Positions 26,162 to 40,391 of a DNA stretch of 64,000 nt are shown one piece after another; the stretch's first letter is position 1; each line of letters begins with the position of its first letter. Made by a program: the position numbers and the translations under genes. A model generated the notes under the pieces. It searched no databases. It was not told where the DNA came from and was given only the letters and a program-made list of their open reading frames with translations. The DNA comes from Urechis unicinctus (taxonomy: Eukaryota > Annelida > Polychaeta > Xenopneusta > Urechidae), in the NCBI GenBank assembly GCA_034190875.2, contig JAXDRA010000660.1:29147-93146 (forward strand), written 5' to 3'.

Positions 26162-29100
26162 ACGATAAGTAGGGACTGTAACGACTAGAGACGTGCATTT
26201 CTTACTCAACGTCTACACTTACATCGAAAAGTAGGGACTGTAACGACTACTGACGCGCATATCTTAGTCAACGTCTACACTTACATCGACATATAGGGAC
26301 TGTAACGACTACAGACGGAATGTCTTAATCAACGTATACACTTGCATCGACATGAAGGGACTGTAAAGACTACAGACGTGCATGTTTTTGTCAACGTCTA
26401 CACTTAGCACTACAAGTAGGGACTGTAACGACTACAGACGGTCATCTTTTAGTCAACATCTACACTTACCACGACAAACAGGGACTGTAACGACTACTGA
26501 CGTGCATGTCTTAGTCAACATCTACACTTACCACGACAAGTAGGTTCAGTAACGACTACTGACGTGCATGTCGTTGTCAACGTGTACACTTACCACGACA
26601 AGTAGGGACTGTAACGACTAATGACGTGCATGTCTTAGTCAACGTGTACACTTACCACGACAAGTAGGGACTGTAACGACTAGAGACGTGCATGTCTTTG
26701 TCAAAGTGTATACTTACACGACAAGTAGGGAATGTAACGACAACAGACGTGCATGTCCTAGTCAATGTCTTCACTTACATCGACATGTAGGAACTTAAAC
26801 GACTACAAACGTACATCTCGTAGTCAACATCTACACTTACCACGACAAGCGGGGACTGTAACGACTACTGACGTGCATGTCTTAGTCAACGTCTACACTT
26901 ACTACGACAGGTAGGGACTAACGACTACTGACGTGCATGTCTCAGTCAACGTCTACACTTACCACGACAGGTAGGGACTAACGACTACTGACGTGCATGT
27001 CTCAGTCTACGTCTACACTTACATCGACAAGTAGGGACTGTAGCGTCTATTGACGTGCATGTCTTAGTCAACGTCTACACTTACCACGATAAGTAGGGAC
27101 TGTAACGACTACTGACGTGCATGTCTTAGTCAACATCTGCACTTACCACAACAGGTAGGGACTGTTACGACTACAGACGTGCATGTCTTAATCAACGTCT
27201 ACACTTACATCGACAAGTAGGGACTGTAGCGTCTATTGACGTGCATGTCTTAGTCAATGTCTACACTTACCACGATAAGTAGGGACTGTAACGACTACAG
27301 ACGCGCATGTCTTAGTTAACGTCTACACTAACCACGACATGTAGGTATTGTAACGACTACACCTGTGCATGTCTTACAACGTCTACTGTTACCACGACAA
27401 ATTGGAACTGTAACAACTACAGACGTGCATGTCTTAGTCAACGTCTACTCTTACCATGACAAGTAGTGACTGTAACGACTACAGACGTACATGTCTTAGT
27501 CAACGTATACACTTACCATGACAAGTAGGGACTGTAACGACTACAGACGTGCATGTCTAAGTCAACGTCTACACTTACCACGATAAGTAGGGACTGTAAC
27601 GACTGAAGACGTGCATGTCTTAGTCAACGTCTACACTTACCACGATAAGTAGGGACTGTAACGACTAGAGACGTGCATTTCTTACTCAACGTCTACACTT
27701 ACATCGAAAAGTAGGGACTGTAACGACTACTGACGCGCATATCTTAGTCAACGTCTACACTTACATCGACATATAGGGACTGTAGCGACTACAGACGGAA
27801 TGTCTTAATCAACGTATACACTTGCATCGACATGAAGGGACTGTAAAGACTACAGACGTGCATGTTTTTGTCAACGTCTACACTTAGCACTACAAGTAGG
27901 GACTGTAACGACTACAGACGGTCATCTTTTAGTCAACATCTACACTTACCACGACAAACAGGGACTGTAACGACTACTGACGTGCATGTCTTAGTCAACA
28001 TCTACACTTACCACGACAAGTAGGTTCAGTAACGACTACTGACGTGCATGTCGTTGTCAACGTGTACACTTACCACGACAAGTAGGGACTGTAACGACTA
28101 ATGACGTGCATGTCTTAGTCAACGTGTACACTTACCACGACAAGTAGGGACTGTAACGACTAGAGACGTGCATGTCTTTGTCAAAGTGTATACTTACCAC
28201 GACAAGTAGGGAATGTAACGACAACAGACGTGCATGTCCTAGTCAATGTCTTCACTTACATCGACATGTAGGAACTTAAACGACTACAAACGTACATCTC
28301 GTAGTCAACATCTACACTTACCACGACAAGCAGGGACTGTAACAACTACTGACGTGCATGTCTTAGTCAACGTCTACACTTACCACGACAGGTAGGGACT
28401 AACGACTACTGACGTGCATGTCTCAGTCAACGTCTACACTTACATCGACAAGTAGGGACTGTAGCGTCTATTGACGTGCATGTCTTAGTCAACGTCTACA
28501 CTTACCACGATAAGTAGGGACTGTAACGACTACTGACGTGCATGTCTTAGTCAACATCTGCACTTACCACAACAGGTAGGGACTGTTACGACTACAGACG
28601 TGCATGTCTTAGTCAACGTCTACACTTACATCGACAAGTAGGGACTGTAGCGTCTATTGACGTGCATGTCTTAGTCAATGTCTACACTTACCACGATAAG
28701 TAGGGACTGTAACGACAACAGACGCGCATGTCTTAGTTAACGTCTACACTAACCACGACATGTAGGTATTGTAACGACTACACCTGTGCATGTGTTACAA
28801 CGTCTACTGTTACCACGACAAATTGGAACTGTAACAACTACAGACGTGCATGTCTTAGTCAACGTCTACTCTTACCATGACAAGTAGTGACTGTAACGAC
28901 TACAAACGTACATGTCTTAGTCAACGTATACACTTACCATGACAAGTAGGGACTGTAACGACTACAGACGTGCATGTCTAAGTCAACGTCTACACTTACC
29001 ACGATAAGTAGGGACTGTAACGACTGAAGACGTGCATGTCTTAGTCAACGTCTACACTTACCACGACAAGTAGGTACTGTAACAACTACAGACGTGCATA

Positions 29101-29367
29101 TCTTAGTCAACGTCTACACTTACATCGACAAGTAAGGACTGTAACGACTACTGAATTGTATGTCTTAGTCAACGTCTACACTTTCCACGACAAGTAGGGA
29201 CTGTAACGACTACAGACGTGCATGTCTTTGTCAATGTCTGCACTTACCACGACAAGTAGGGACTGTAACGACTACAGACATGCATGTCTTAGTCAACGTC
29301 TGCACTTACCACGACAAGTAGGGACTGTAACGACTACAGATGTGCATATCTTAGTCAACGTCTACAC
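26162..29367 (+). repeat. Second A-B block (3,457-bp period)
   Basis: Copy of 22,705-25,970. Landmarks at 23,335, 24,144, 24,816 and 24,884 recur at 26,792, 27,601, 28,273 and 28,341, all 3,457 bp on. After one 60-bp monomer is lost in this copy (near 28,390) the offset becomes 3,397 (25,393 to 28,790; 25,941 to 29,338). Type-A variants appear near 26,850 and type-B variants near 28,332. A one-base deletion is present near 26,712 (TACTTACACGACAAG). Confidence 0.85.
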
Positions 29368-32140
29368 TTTCCACGACAAGTAGGGACTGTAACGACTACA
29401 GACGTGCATGTCTTTGTCAATGTCTGCACTTACCACGACAAGTAGGGACTGTAACGACTACAGACATGCATGTCTTAGTCAACGTCTGCACTTACCACGA
29501 CAAGTAGGGACTGTAACGACTACAGATGTGCATATGTTAGTCAACGTCTACACTTACCACGACAAGAAGGGACTATAACGATTACAGACGTGCATTTCTA
29601 AGTCAATGTTTACACTTACATCGAAAAGTAGGGGCTGTAACGACTACTGACGCCCATATCTTAGTCAACGTCTACACTTACATCGACAAGCAGGGACTGT
29701 AACGACTACTGACGTGCATGTCTTAGTTATCATCTACACTTACATCGACAAGTAGGGACTGTAGCGATTACTGACTTGCATGTTTTAGTCAACATCTTCA
29801 CTTACAACGATAAGTAGGGACTGTAACGACTACTGACGTGCATGTCTTAGTCAACGTCTTCACTTACCATGACAAGTAGGGACTGTAACGACTACAGACG
29901 TGCATGTCTAAGTCAACGTCTACACTTACCACGATAAGTAGGGACTGTAACGACTGAAGACGTGCATGTCTTAGTCAACGTCTACACTTACATCGACAAG
30001 TAAGGACTGTAACGACTACTGAATTGTATGTCTTAGTCAACGTCTACACTTTCCACGACAAGTAGGGACTGTAACGACTACAGACGTGCATGTCTTTGTC
30101 AATGTCTGCACTTACCACGACAAGTAGGGACTGTAACGACTACAGACATGAATGTCTTAGTCAACGTCTGCACTTAACACGACAAGTAGGGACTGTAACG
30201 ACTACAGATGTGCATATCTTAGTCAACGTCTACACTTACCACGACAAGAAGGGACTTTAACGATTACAGACGTGCATTTCTAAGTCAATGTTTACACTTA
30301 CATCGAAAAGTAAGGGCTGTAACGACTACTGACGCCCATATCTTAGTCAACGTCTACACTTACATCGACAAGCAGGGACTGTAACGACTACTGACGTGCA
30401 TGTCTTAGGCAACGTCTACACTTACCACGACAGGTAGGGACTAACGACTACTGACGTGCATGTCTCAGTCAACGTCTACACTTACCACGACAGGTAGGGA
30501 CTAACGACTACTGACGTGCATGTCTCAGTCAACGTCTACACTTACATCGACAAGTAGGGACTGTAGCGTCTATTGACGTGCATGTCTTAGTCAACGTCTA
30601 CACTTACCACGATAAGTAGGGACTGTAACGACTACTGACGTGCATGTCTTAGTCAACATCTGCACTTACCACAACAGGTAGGGACTGTTACGACTACAGA
30701 CGTGCATGTCTTAGTCAACGTCTACACTTACATCGACAAGTAGGGACTGTAGCGTCTATTGACGTGCATGTCTTAGTCAATGTCTACACTTACCACGATA
30801 AGTAGGGACTGTAACGACTACAGACGCGCATGTCTTAGTTAACGTCTACACTAACCACGACATGTAGGTATTGTAAAGACTACACCTGTGCATGTCTTAC
30901 AACGTCTACTGTTACCACGACAAATTGGAACTGTAACAACTACAGACGTGCATGTCTTAGTCAACGTCTACTCTTACCATGACAAGTAGTGACTGTAACG
31001 ACTACAGACGTACATGTCTTAGTCAACGTATACACTTACCATGACAAGTAGGGACTGTAACGACTACAGACGTGCATGTCTAAGTCAACGTCTACACTTA
31101 CCACGATAAGTAGGGACTGTAACGACTGAAGACGTGCATGTCTTAGTCAACGTCTACACTTACCACGACAAGTAGGTACTGTAACAACTACAGACGTGCA
31201 TATCTTAGTCAACGTCTACACTTACATCGACAAGTAAGGACTGTAACGACTACTGAATTGTATGTCTTAGTCAACGTCTACACTTTCCACGACAAGTAGG
31301 GACTGTAACGACTACAGACGTGCATGTCTTTGTCAATGTCTGCACTTACCACGACAAGTAGGGACTGTAACGACTACAGACATGCATGTCTTAGTCAACG
31401 TCTGCACTTACCACGACAAGTAGGGACTGTAACGACTACTGACGCGCATATCTTAGTCAACGTCTACACTTACATCGACATATAGGGACTGTAACGACTA
31501 CAGACGGAATGTCTTAATCAACGTATACACTTGCATCGACATGAAGGGACTGTAAAGACTACAGACGTGCATGTTTTTGTCAACGTCTACACTTAGCACT
31601 ACAAGTAGGGACTGTAACGACTACAGACGGTCATCTTTTAGTCAACATCTACACTTACCACGACAAACAGGGACTGTAACGACTACTGACGTGCATGTCT
31701 TAGTCAACATCTACACTTACCACGACAAGTAGGTTCAGTAACGACTACTGACGTGCATGTCGTTGTCAACGTGTACACTTACCACGACAAGTAGGGACTG
31801 TAACGACTAATGACGTGCATGTCTTAGTCAACGTGTACACTTACCACGACAAGTAGGGACTGTAACGACTAGAGACGTGCATGTCTTTGTCAAAGTGTAT
31901 ACTTACCACGACAAGTAGGGAATGTAACGACAACAGACGTGCATGTCCTAGTCAATGTCTTCACTTACATCGACATGTAGGAACTTAAACGACTACAAAC
32001 GTACATCTCGTAGTCAACATCTACACTTACCACGACAAGCGGGGACTGTAACGACTACTGACGTGCATGTCTTAGTCAACGTCTACACTTACTACGACAG
32101 GTAGGGACTAACGACTACTGACGTGCATGTCTCAGTCAAC
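28310..32140 (+). repeat. 3,831-bp tandem duplication, unit 1
   Basis: About 62 monomers. Private variants such as CACTTAACACG (30,171), AAGTAAGGGCTG (near 30,306), CTTAGGCAACG (near 30,404) and TTGTAAAGACTAC (near 30,873) recur 3,831 bp on. The unit starts in a type-B block and ends inside a type-A block (A marker CGGGG at 32,040), which defines the exchange that made the duplication. Confidence 0.88.
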
Positions 32141-35100
32141 ATCTACACTTACCACGACAAGCAGGGACTGTAACAACTACTGACGTGCATGTCTTAGTAA
32201 ACGTCTACACTTACCACGACAGGTAGGGACTAACGACTACTGACGTGCATGTCTCAGTCAACGTCTACACTTACATCGACAAGTAGGGACTGTAGCGTCT
32301 ATTGACGTGCATGTCTTAGTCAACGTCTACACTTACCACGATAAGTAGGGACTGTAACGACTACTGACGTGCATGTCTTAGTCAACATCTGCACTTACCA
32401 CAACAGGTAGGGACTGTTACGACTACAGACGTGCATGTCTTAGTCAACGTCTACACTTACATCGACAAGTAGGGACTGTAGCGTCTATTGACGTGCATGT
32501 CTTAGTCAATGTCTACACTTACCACGATAAGTAGGGACTGTAACGACAACAGACGCGCATGTCTTAGTTAACGTCTACACTAACCACGACATGTAGGTAT
32601 TGTAACGACTACACCTGTGCATGTGTTACAACGTCTACTGTTACCACGACAAATTGGAACTGTAACAACTACAGACGTGCATGTCTTAGTCAACGTCTAC
32701 TCTTACCATGACAAGTAGTGACTGTAACGACTACAAACGTACATGTCTTAGTCAACGTATACACTTACCATGACAAGTAGGGACTGTAACGACTACAGAC
32801 GTGCATGTCTAAGTCAACGTCTACACTTACCACGATAAGTAGGGACTGTAACGACTGAAGACGTGCATGTCTTAGTCAACGTCTACACTTACCACGACAA
32901 GTAGGTACTGTAACAACTACAGACGTGCATATCTTAGTCAACGTCTACACTTACATCGACAAGTAAGGACTGTAACGACTACTGAATTGTATGTCTTAGT
33001 CAACGTCTACACTTTCCACGACAAGTAGGGACTGTAACGACTACAGACGTGCATGTCTTTGTCAATGTCTGCACTTACCACGACAAGTAGGGACTGTAAC
33101 GACTACAGACATGCATGTCTTAGTCAACGTCTGCACTTACCACGACAGGTAGGGACTGTAACGACTACAGATGTGCATATCTTAGTCAACGTCTACACTT
33201 TCCACGACAAGTAGGGACTGTAACGACTACAGACGTGCATGTCTTTGTCAATGTCTGCACTTACCACGACAAGTAGGGACTGTAACGACTACAGACATGC
33301 ATGTCTTAGTCAACGTCTGCACTTACCACGACAAGTAGGGACTGTAACGACTACAGATGTGCATATGTTAGTCAACGTCTACACTTACCACGACAAGAAG
33401 GGACTATAACGATTACAGACGTGCATTTCTAAGTCAATGTTTACACTTACATCGAAAAGTAGGGGCTGTAACGACTACTGACGCCCATATCTTAGTCAAC
33501 GTCTACACTTACATCGACAAGCAGGGACTGTAACGACTACTGACGTGCATGTCTTAGTTATCATCTACACTTACATCGACAAGTAGGGACTGTAGCGATT
33601 ACTGACTTGCATGTTTTAGTCAACATCTTCACTTACAACGATAAGTAGGGACTGTAACGACTACTGACGTGCATGTCTTAGTCAACGTCTTCACTTACCA
33701 TGACAAGTAGGGACTGTAACGACTACAGACGTGCATGTCTAAGTCAACGTCTACACTTACCACGATAAGTAGGGACTGTAACGACTGAAGACGTGCATGT
33801 CTTAGTCAACGTCTACACTTACATCGACAAGTAAGGACTGTAACGACTACTGAATTGTATGTCTTAGTCAACGTCTACACTTTCCACGACAAGTAGGGAC
33901 TGTAACGACTACAGACGTGCATGTCTTTGTCAATGTCTGCACTTACCACGACAAGTAGGGACTGTAACGACTACAGACATGAATGTCTTAGTCAACGTCT
34001 GCACTTAACACGACAAGTAGGGACTGTAACGACTACAGATGTGCATATCTTAGTCAACGTCTACACTTACCACGACAAGAAGGGACTTTAACGATTACAG
34101 ACGTGCATTTCTAAGTCAATGTTTACACTTACATCGAAAAGTAAGGGCTGTAACGACTACTGACGCCCATATCTTAGTCAACGTCTACACTTACATCGAC
34201 AAGCAGGGACTGTAACGACTACTGACGTGCATGTCTTAGGCAACGTCTACACTTACCACGACAGGTAGGGACTAACGACTACTGACGTGCATGTCTCAGT
34301 CAACGTCTACACTTACCACGACAGGTAGGGACTAACGACTACTGACGTGCATGTCTCAGTCAACGTCTACACTTACATCGACAAGTAGGGACTGTAGCGT
34401 CTATTGACGTGCATGTCTTAGTCAACGTCTACACTTACCACGATAAGTAGGGACTGTAACGACTACTGACGTGCATGTCTTAGTCAACATCTGCACTTAC
34501 CACAACAGGTAGGGACTGTTACGACTACAGACGTGCATGTCTTAGTCAACGTCTACACTTACATCGACAAGTAGGGACTGTAGCGTCTATTGACGTGCAT
34601 GTCTTAGTCAATGTCTACACTTACCACGATAAGTAGGGACTGTAACGACTACAGACGCGCATGTCTTAGTTAACGTCTACACTAACCACGACATGTAGGT
34701 ATTGTAAAGACTACACCTGTGCATGTCTTACAACGTCTACTGTTACCACGACAAATTGGAACTGTAACAACTACAGACGTGCATGTCTTAGTCAACGTCT
34801 ACTCTTACCATGACAAGTAGTGACTGTAACGACTACAGACGTACATGTCTTAGTCAACGTATACACTTACCATGACAAGTAGGGACTGTAACGACTACAG
34901 ACGTGCATGTCTAAGTCAACGTCTACACTTACCACGATAAGTAGGGACTGTAACGACTGAAGACGTGCATGTCTTAGTCAACGTCTACACTTACCACGAC
35001 AAGTAGGTACTGTAACAACTACAGACGTGCATATCTTAGTCAACGTCTACACTTACATCGACAAGTAAGGACTGTAACGACTACTGAATTGTATGTCTTA

Positions 35101-35971
35101 GTCAACGTCTACACTTTCCACGACAAGTAGGGACTGTAACGACTACAGACGTGCATGTCTTTGTCAATGTTTGCACTTACCACGACAAGTAGGGACTGTA
35201 ACGACTACAGACATGCATGTCTTAGTCAACGTCTGCACTTACCACGACAAGTAGGGACTGTAACGACTACTGACGCGCATATCTTAGTCAACGTCTACAC
35301 TTACATCGACATATAGGGACTGTAACGACTACAGACGGAATGTCTTAATCAACGTATACACTTGCATCGACATGAAGGGACTGTAAAGACTACAGACGTG
35401 CATGTTTTTGTCAGCGTCTACACTTAGCACTACAAGTAGGGACTGTAACGACTACAGACGGTCATCTTTTAGTCAACATCTACACTTACCACTACAAACA
35501 GGGACTGTAACGACTACTGACGTGCATGTCTTAGTCAACATCTACACTTACCACGACAAGTAGGTTCAGTAACGACTACTGACGTGCATGTCGTTGTCAA
35601 CGTGTACACTTACCACGACAAGTAGGGACTGTAACGACTAATGACGTGCATGTCTTAGTCAACGTGTACACTTACCACGACAAGTAGGGACTGTAACGAC
35701 TAGAGACGTGCATGTCTTTGTCAAAGTGTATACTTACCACGACAAGTAGGGAATGTAACGACAACAGACGTGCATGTCCTAGTCAATGTCTTCACTTACA
35801 TCGACATGTAGGAACTTAAATGACTACAAACGTACATCTCGTAGTCAACATCTACACTTACCACGACAAGCGGGGACTGTAACGACTACTGACGTGCATG
35901 TCTTAGTCAACGTCTACACTTACTACGACAGGTAGGGACTAACGACTACTGACGTGCATGTCTCAGTCAAC
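32141..35971 (+). repeat. 3,831-bp tandem duplication, unit 2
   Basis: Near-identical copy of the previous unit. The few differences I noticed are single substitutions: CTTAGTAAACG near 32,192, GACAGGTAGGG near 33,144, CAATGTTTGC near 35,164, GTCAGCGTC near 35,412, ACTACAAACAG near 35,492 and TTAAATGAC near 35,816. The right end returns to the intact type-A continuation (TCTCAGTCAACGTCTAC at 35,961), the sequence interrupted at 32,140. Confidence 0.88.
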
Positions 35972-38900
35972 GTCTACACTTACCACGACAGGTAGGGACT
36001 AACGACTACTGACGTGCATGTCTCAGTCAACGTCTACACTTACATCGACAAGTAGGGACTGTAGCGTCTATTGACGTGCATGTCTTAGTCAACGTCTACA
36101 CTTACCACGATAAGTAGGGACTGTAACGACTACTGACGTGCATGTCTTAGTCAACATCTGCACTTACCACAACAGGTAGGGACTGTTACGACTACAGACG
36201 TGCATGTCTTAATCAACGTCTACACTTACATCGACAAGTAGGGACTGTAGCGTCTATTGACGTGCATGTCTTAGTCAATGTCTACACTTACCACGATAAG
36301 TAGGGACTGTAACGACTACAGACGCGCATGTCTTAGTTAACGTCTACACTAACCACGACATGTAGGTATTGTAACGACTACACCTGTGCATGTCTTACAA
36401 CGTCTACTGTTACCACGACAAATTGGAACTGTAACAACTACAGACGTGCATGTCTTAGTCAACGTCTACTCTTACCATGACAAGTAGTGACAGTAACGAC
36501 TACAGACGTACATGTCTTAGTCAACGTATACACTTACCATGACAAGTAGGGACTGTAACGACTACAGACGTGCATGTCTAAGTCAACGTCTACACTTACC
36601 ACGATAAGTAGGGACTGTAACGACTGAAGACGTGCATGTCTTAGTCAACGTCTACACTTACCACGATAAGTAGGGACTGTAACGACTAGAGACGTGCATT
36701 TCTTACTCAACGTCTACACTTACATCGAAAAGTAGGGACTGTAACGACTACTGACGCGCATATCTTAGTCAACGTCTACACTTACATCGACATATAGGGA
36801 CTGTAGCGACTACAGACGGAATGTCTTAATCAACGTATACACTTGCATCGACATGAAGGGACTGTAAAGACTACAGACGTGCATGTTTTTGTCAACGTCT
36901 ACACTTAGCACTACAAGTAGGGACTGTAACGACTACAGACGGTCATCTTTTAGTCAACATCTACACTTACCACGACAAACAGGGACTGTAACGACTACTG
37001 ACGTGCATGTCTTAGTCAACATCTACACTTACCACGACAAGTAGGTTCAGTAACGACTACTGACGTGCATGTCGTTGTCAACGTGTACACTTACCACGAC
37101 AAGTAGGGACTGTAACGACTAATGACGTGCATGTCTTAGTCAACGTGTACACTTACCACGACAAGTAGGGACTGTAACGACTAGAGACGTGCATGTCTTT
37201 GTCAAAGTGCATACTTACCACGACAAGTAGGGAATGTAACGACAACAGACGTGCATGTCCTAGTCAATGTCTTCACTTACATCGACATGTAGGAACTTAA
37301 ACGACTACAAACGTACATCTCGTAGTCAACATCTACACTTACCACGACAAGCAGGGACTGTAACAACTACTGACGTGCATGTCTTAGTCAACGTCTACAC
37401 TTACCACGACAGGTAGGGACTAACGACTACTGACGTGCATGTCTCAGTCAACGTCTACACTTACCACGACAGGTAGGGACTAACGACTACTGACGTGCAT
37501 GTCTCAGTCAACGTCTACACTTACATCGACAAGTAGGGACTGTAGCGTCTATTGACGTGCATGTCTTAGTCAACGTCTACACTTACCACGATAAGTAGGG
37601 ACTGTAACGACTACTGACGTGCATGTCTTAGTCAACATCTGCACTTACCACAACAGGTAGGGACTGTTACGACTACAGACGTGCATGTCTTAGTCAACGT
37701 CTACACTTACATCGACAAGTAGGGACTGTAGCGTCTATTGACGTGCATGTCTTAGTCAATGTCTACACTTACCACGATAAGTAGGGACTGTAACGACAAC
37801 AGACGCGCATGTCTTAGTTAACGTCTACACTAACCACGACATGTAGGTATTGTAACGACTACACCTGTGCATGTGTTACAACGTCTACTGTTACCACGAC
37901 AAATTGGAACTGTAACAACTACAGACGTGCATGTCTTAGTCAACGTCTACTCTTACCATGACAAGTAGTGACTGTAACGACTACAGACGTACATGTCTTA
38001 GTCAACGTATACACTTACCATGACAAGTAGGGACTGTAACGACTACAGACGTGCATGTCTAAGTCAACGTCTACACTTACCACGATAAGTAGGGACTGTA
38101 ACGACTGAAGACGTGCATGTCTTAGTCAACGTCTACACTTACCACGACAAGTAGGTACTGTAACAACTACAGACGTGCATATCTTAGTCAACGTCTACAC
38201 TTACATCGACAAGTAAGGACTGTAACGACTACTGAATTGTATGTCTTAGTCAACGTCTACACTTTCCACGACAAGTAGGGACTGTAACGACTACAGACGT
38301 GCATGTCTTTGTCAATGTCTGCACTTACCACGACAAGTAGGGACTGTAACGACTACAGACATGCATGTCTTAGTCAACGTCTGCACTTACCACGACAAGT
38401 AGGGACTGTAACGACTACAGATGTGCATATCTTAGTCAACGTCTACACTTTCCACGACAAGTAGGGACTGTAACGACTACAGACGTGCATGTCTTTGTCA
38501 ATGTCTGCACTTACCACGACAAGTAGGGACTGTAACGACTACAGACATGCATGTCTTAGTCAACGTCTGCACTTACCACGACAAGTAGGGACTGTAACGA
38601 CTACAGATGTGCATATGTTAGTCAACGTCTACACTTACCACGACAAGAAGGGACTATAACGATTACAGACGTGCATTTCTAAATCAATGTTTACACTTAC
38701 ATCGAAAAGTAGGGGCTGTAACGACTACTGACGCCCATATCTTAGTCAACGTCTACACTTACATCGACAAGCAGGGACTGTAACGACTACTGACGTGCAT
38801 GTCTTAGTTATCATCTACACTTACATCGACAAGTAGGGACTGTAGCGATTACTGACTTGCATGTTTTAGTCAACATCTTCACTTACAACGATAAGTAGGG

Positions 38901-40391
38901 ACTGTAACGACTACTGACGTGCATGTCTTAGTCAACGTCTTCACTTACCATGACAAGTAGGGACTGTAACGACTACAGACGTGCATGTCTAAGTCAACGT
39001 CTACACTTACCACGATAAGTAGGGACTGTAACGACTGAAGACGTGCATGTCTTAGTCAACGTCTACACTTACATCGACAAGTAAGGACTGTAACGACTAC
39101 TGAATTGTATGTCTTAGTCAACGTCTACACTTTCCACGACAAGTAGGGACTGTAACGACTACAGACGTGCATGTCTTTGTCAATGTCTGCACTTACTACG
39201 ACAAGTAGGGACTGTAACGACTACAGACATGAATGTCTTAGTCAACGTCTGCACTTAACACGACAAGTAGGGACTGTAACGACTACAGATGTGCATATCT
39301 TAGTCAACGTCTACACTTACCACGACAAGAAGGGACTTTAACGATTACAGACGTGCATTTCTAAGTCAATGTTTACACTTACATCGAAAAGTAGGGGCTG
39401 TAACGACTACTGACGCCCATATCTTAGTCAACGTCTACACTTACATCGACAAGCAGGGACTGTAACGACTACTGACGTGCATGTCTTAGTCAACGTCTAC
39501 ACTTACCACGACAGGTAGGGACTAACGACTACTGACGTGCATGTCTCAGTCAACGTCTACACTTACCCCGACAGGTAGGGACTAACGACTACTGACGTGC
39601 ATGTCTCAGTCAACGTCTACACTTACATCGACAAGTAGGGACTGTAGCGTCTATTGACGTGCATGTCTTAGTCAACGTCTACACTTACCACGATAAGTAG
39701 GGACTGTAACGACTACTGACGTGCATGTCTTAGTCAACATCTGCACTTACCACAACAGGTAGGGACTGTTACGACTACAGACGTGCATGTCTTAGTCAAC
39801 GTCTACACTTACATCGACAAGTAGGGACTGTAGCGTCTATTGACGTGCATGTCTTAGTCAATGTCTACACTTACCACGATAAGTAGGGACTGTAACGACT
39901 ACAGACGCGCATGTCTTAGTTAACGTCTACACTAACCACGACATGTAGGTATTGTAACGACTACACCTGTGCATGTCTTAGTCAACGTATACACTTACCA
40001 TGACAAGTAGGGACTGTAACGACTACAGACGTGCATGTCTAAGTCAACGTCTACACTTACCACGATAAGTAGGGACTGTAACGACTGAAGACGTGCATGT
40101 CTTAGTCAACGTCTACACTTACCACGACAAGTAGGTACTGTAACAACTACAGACGTGCATATCTTAGTCAACGTCTACACTTACATCGACAAGTAAGGAC
40201 TGTAACGACTACTGAATTGTATGTCTTAGTCAACGTCTACACTTTCCACGACAAGTAGGGACTGTAACGACTACAGACGTGCATGTCTTTGTCAATGTCT
40301 GCACTTACCACGACAAGTAGGGACTGTAACGACTACAGACATGCATGTCTTAGTCAACGTCTACACTTACCACGACAAGTAGGGACTGTAA
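35250..40391 (+). repeat. Further A-B block and its continuation
   Basis: Colinear with 26,230-31,430. The offset is 9,021 at first (26,792 to 35,813; 27,601 to 36,622; 28,273 to 37,294). It becomes 9,081 once the 60-bp monomer missing near 28,390 is present here (30,171 to 39,252), and 8,959 after a two-monomer (122-bp) deletion at about 39,980. The internal A-to-B distance is again 1,481 bp. This copy lacks the AAGTAAGGG, CTTAGGC and TTGTAAAG variants of the 3,831-bp units, so it separated before those arose. Confidence 0.82.
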
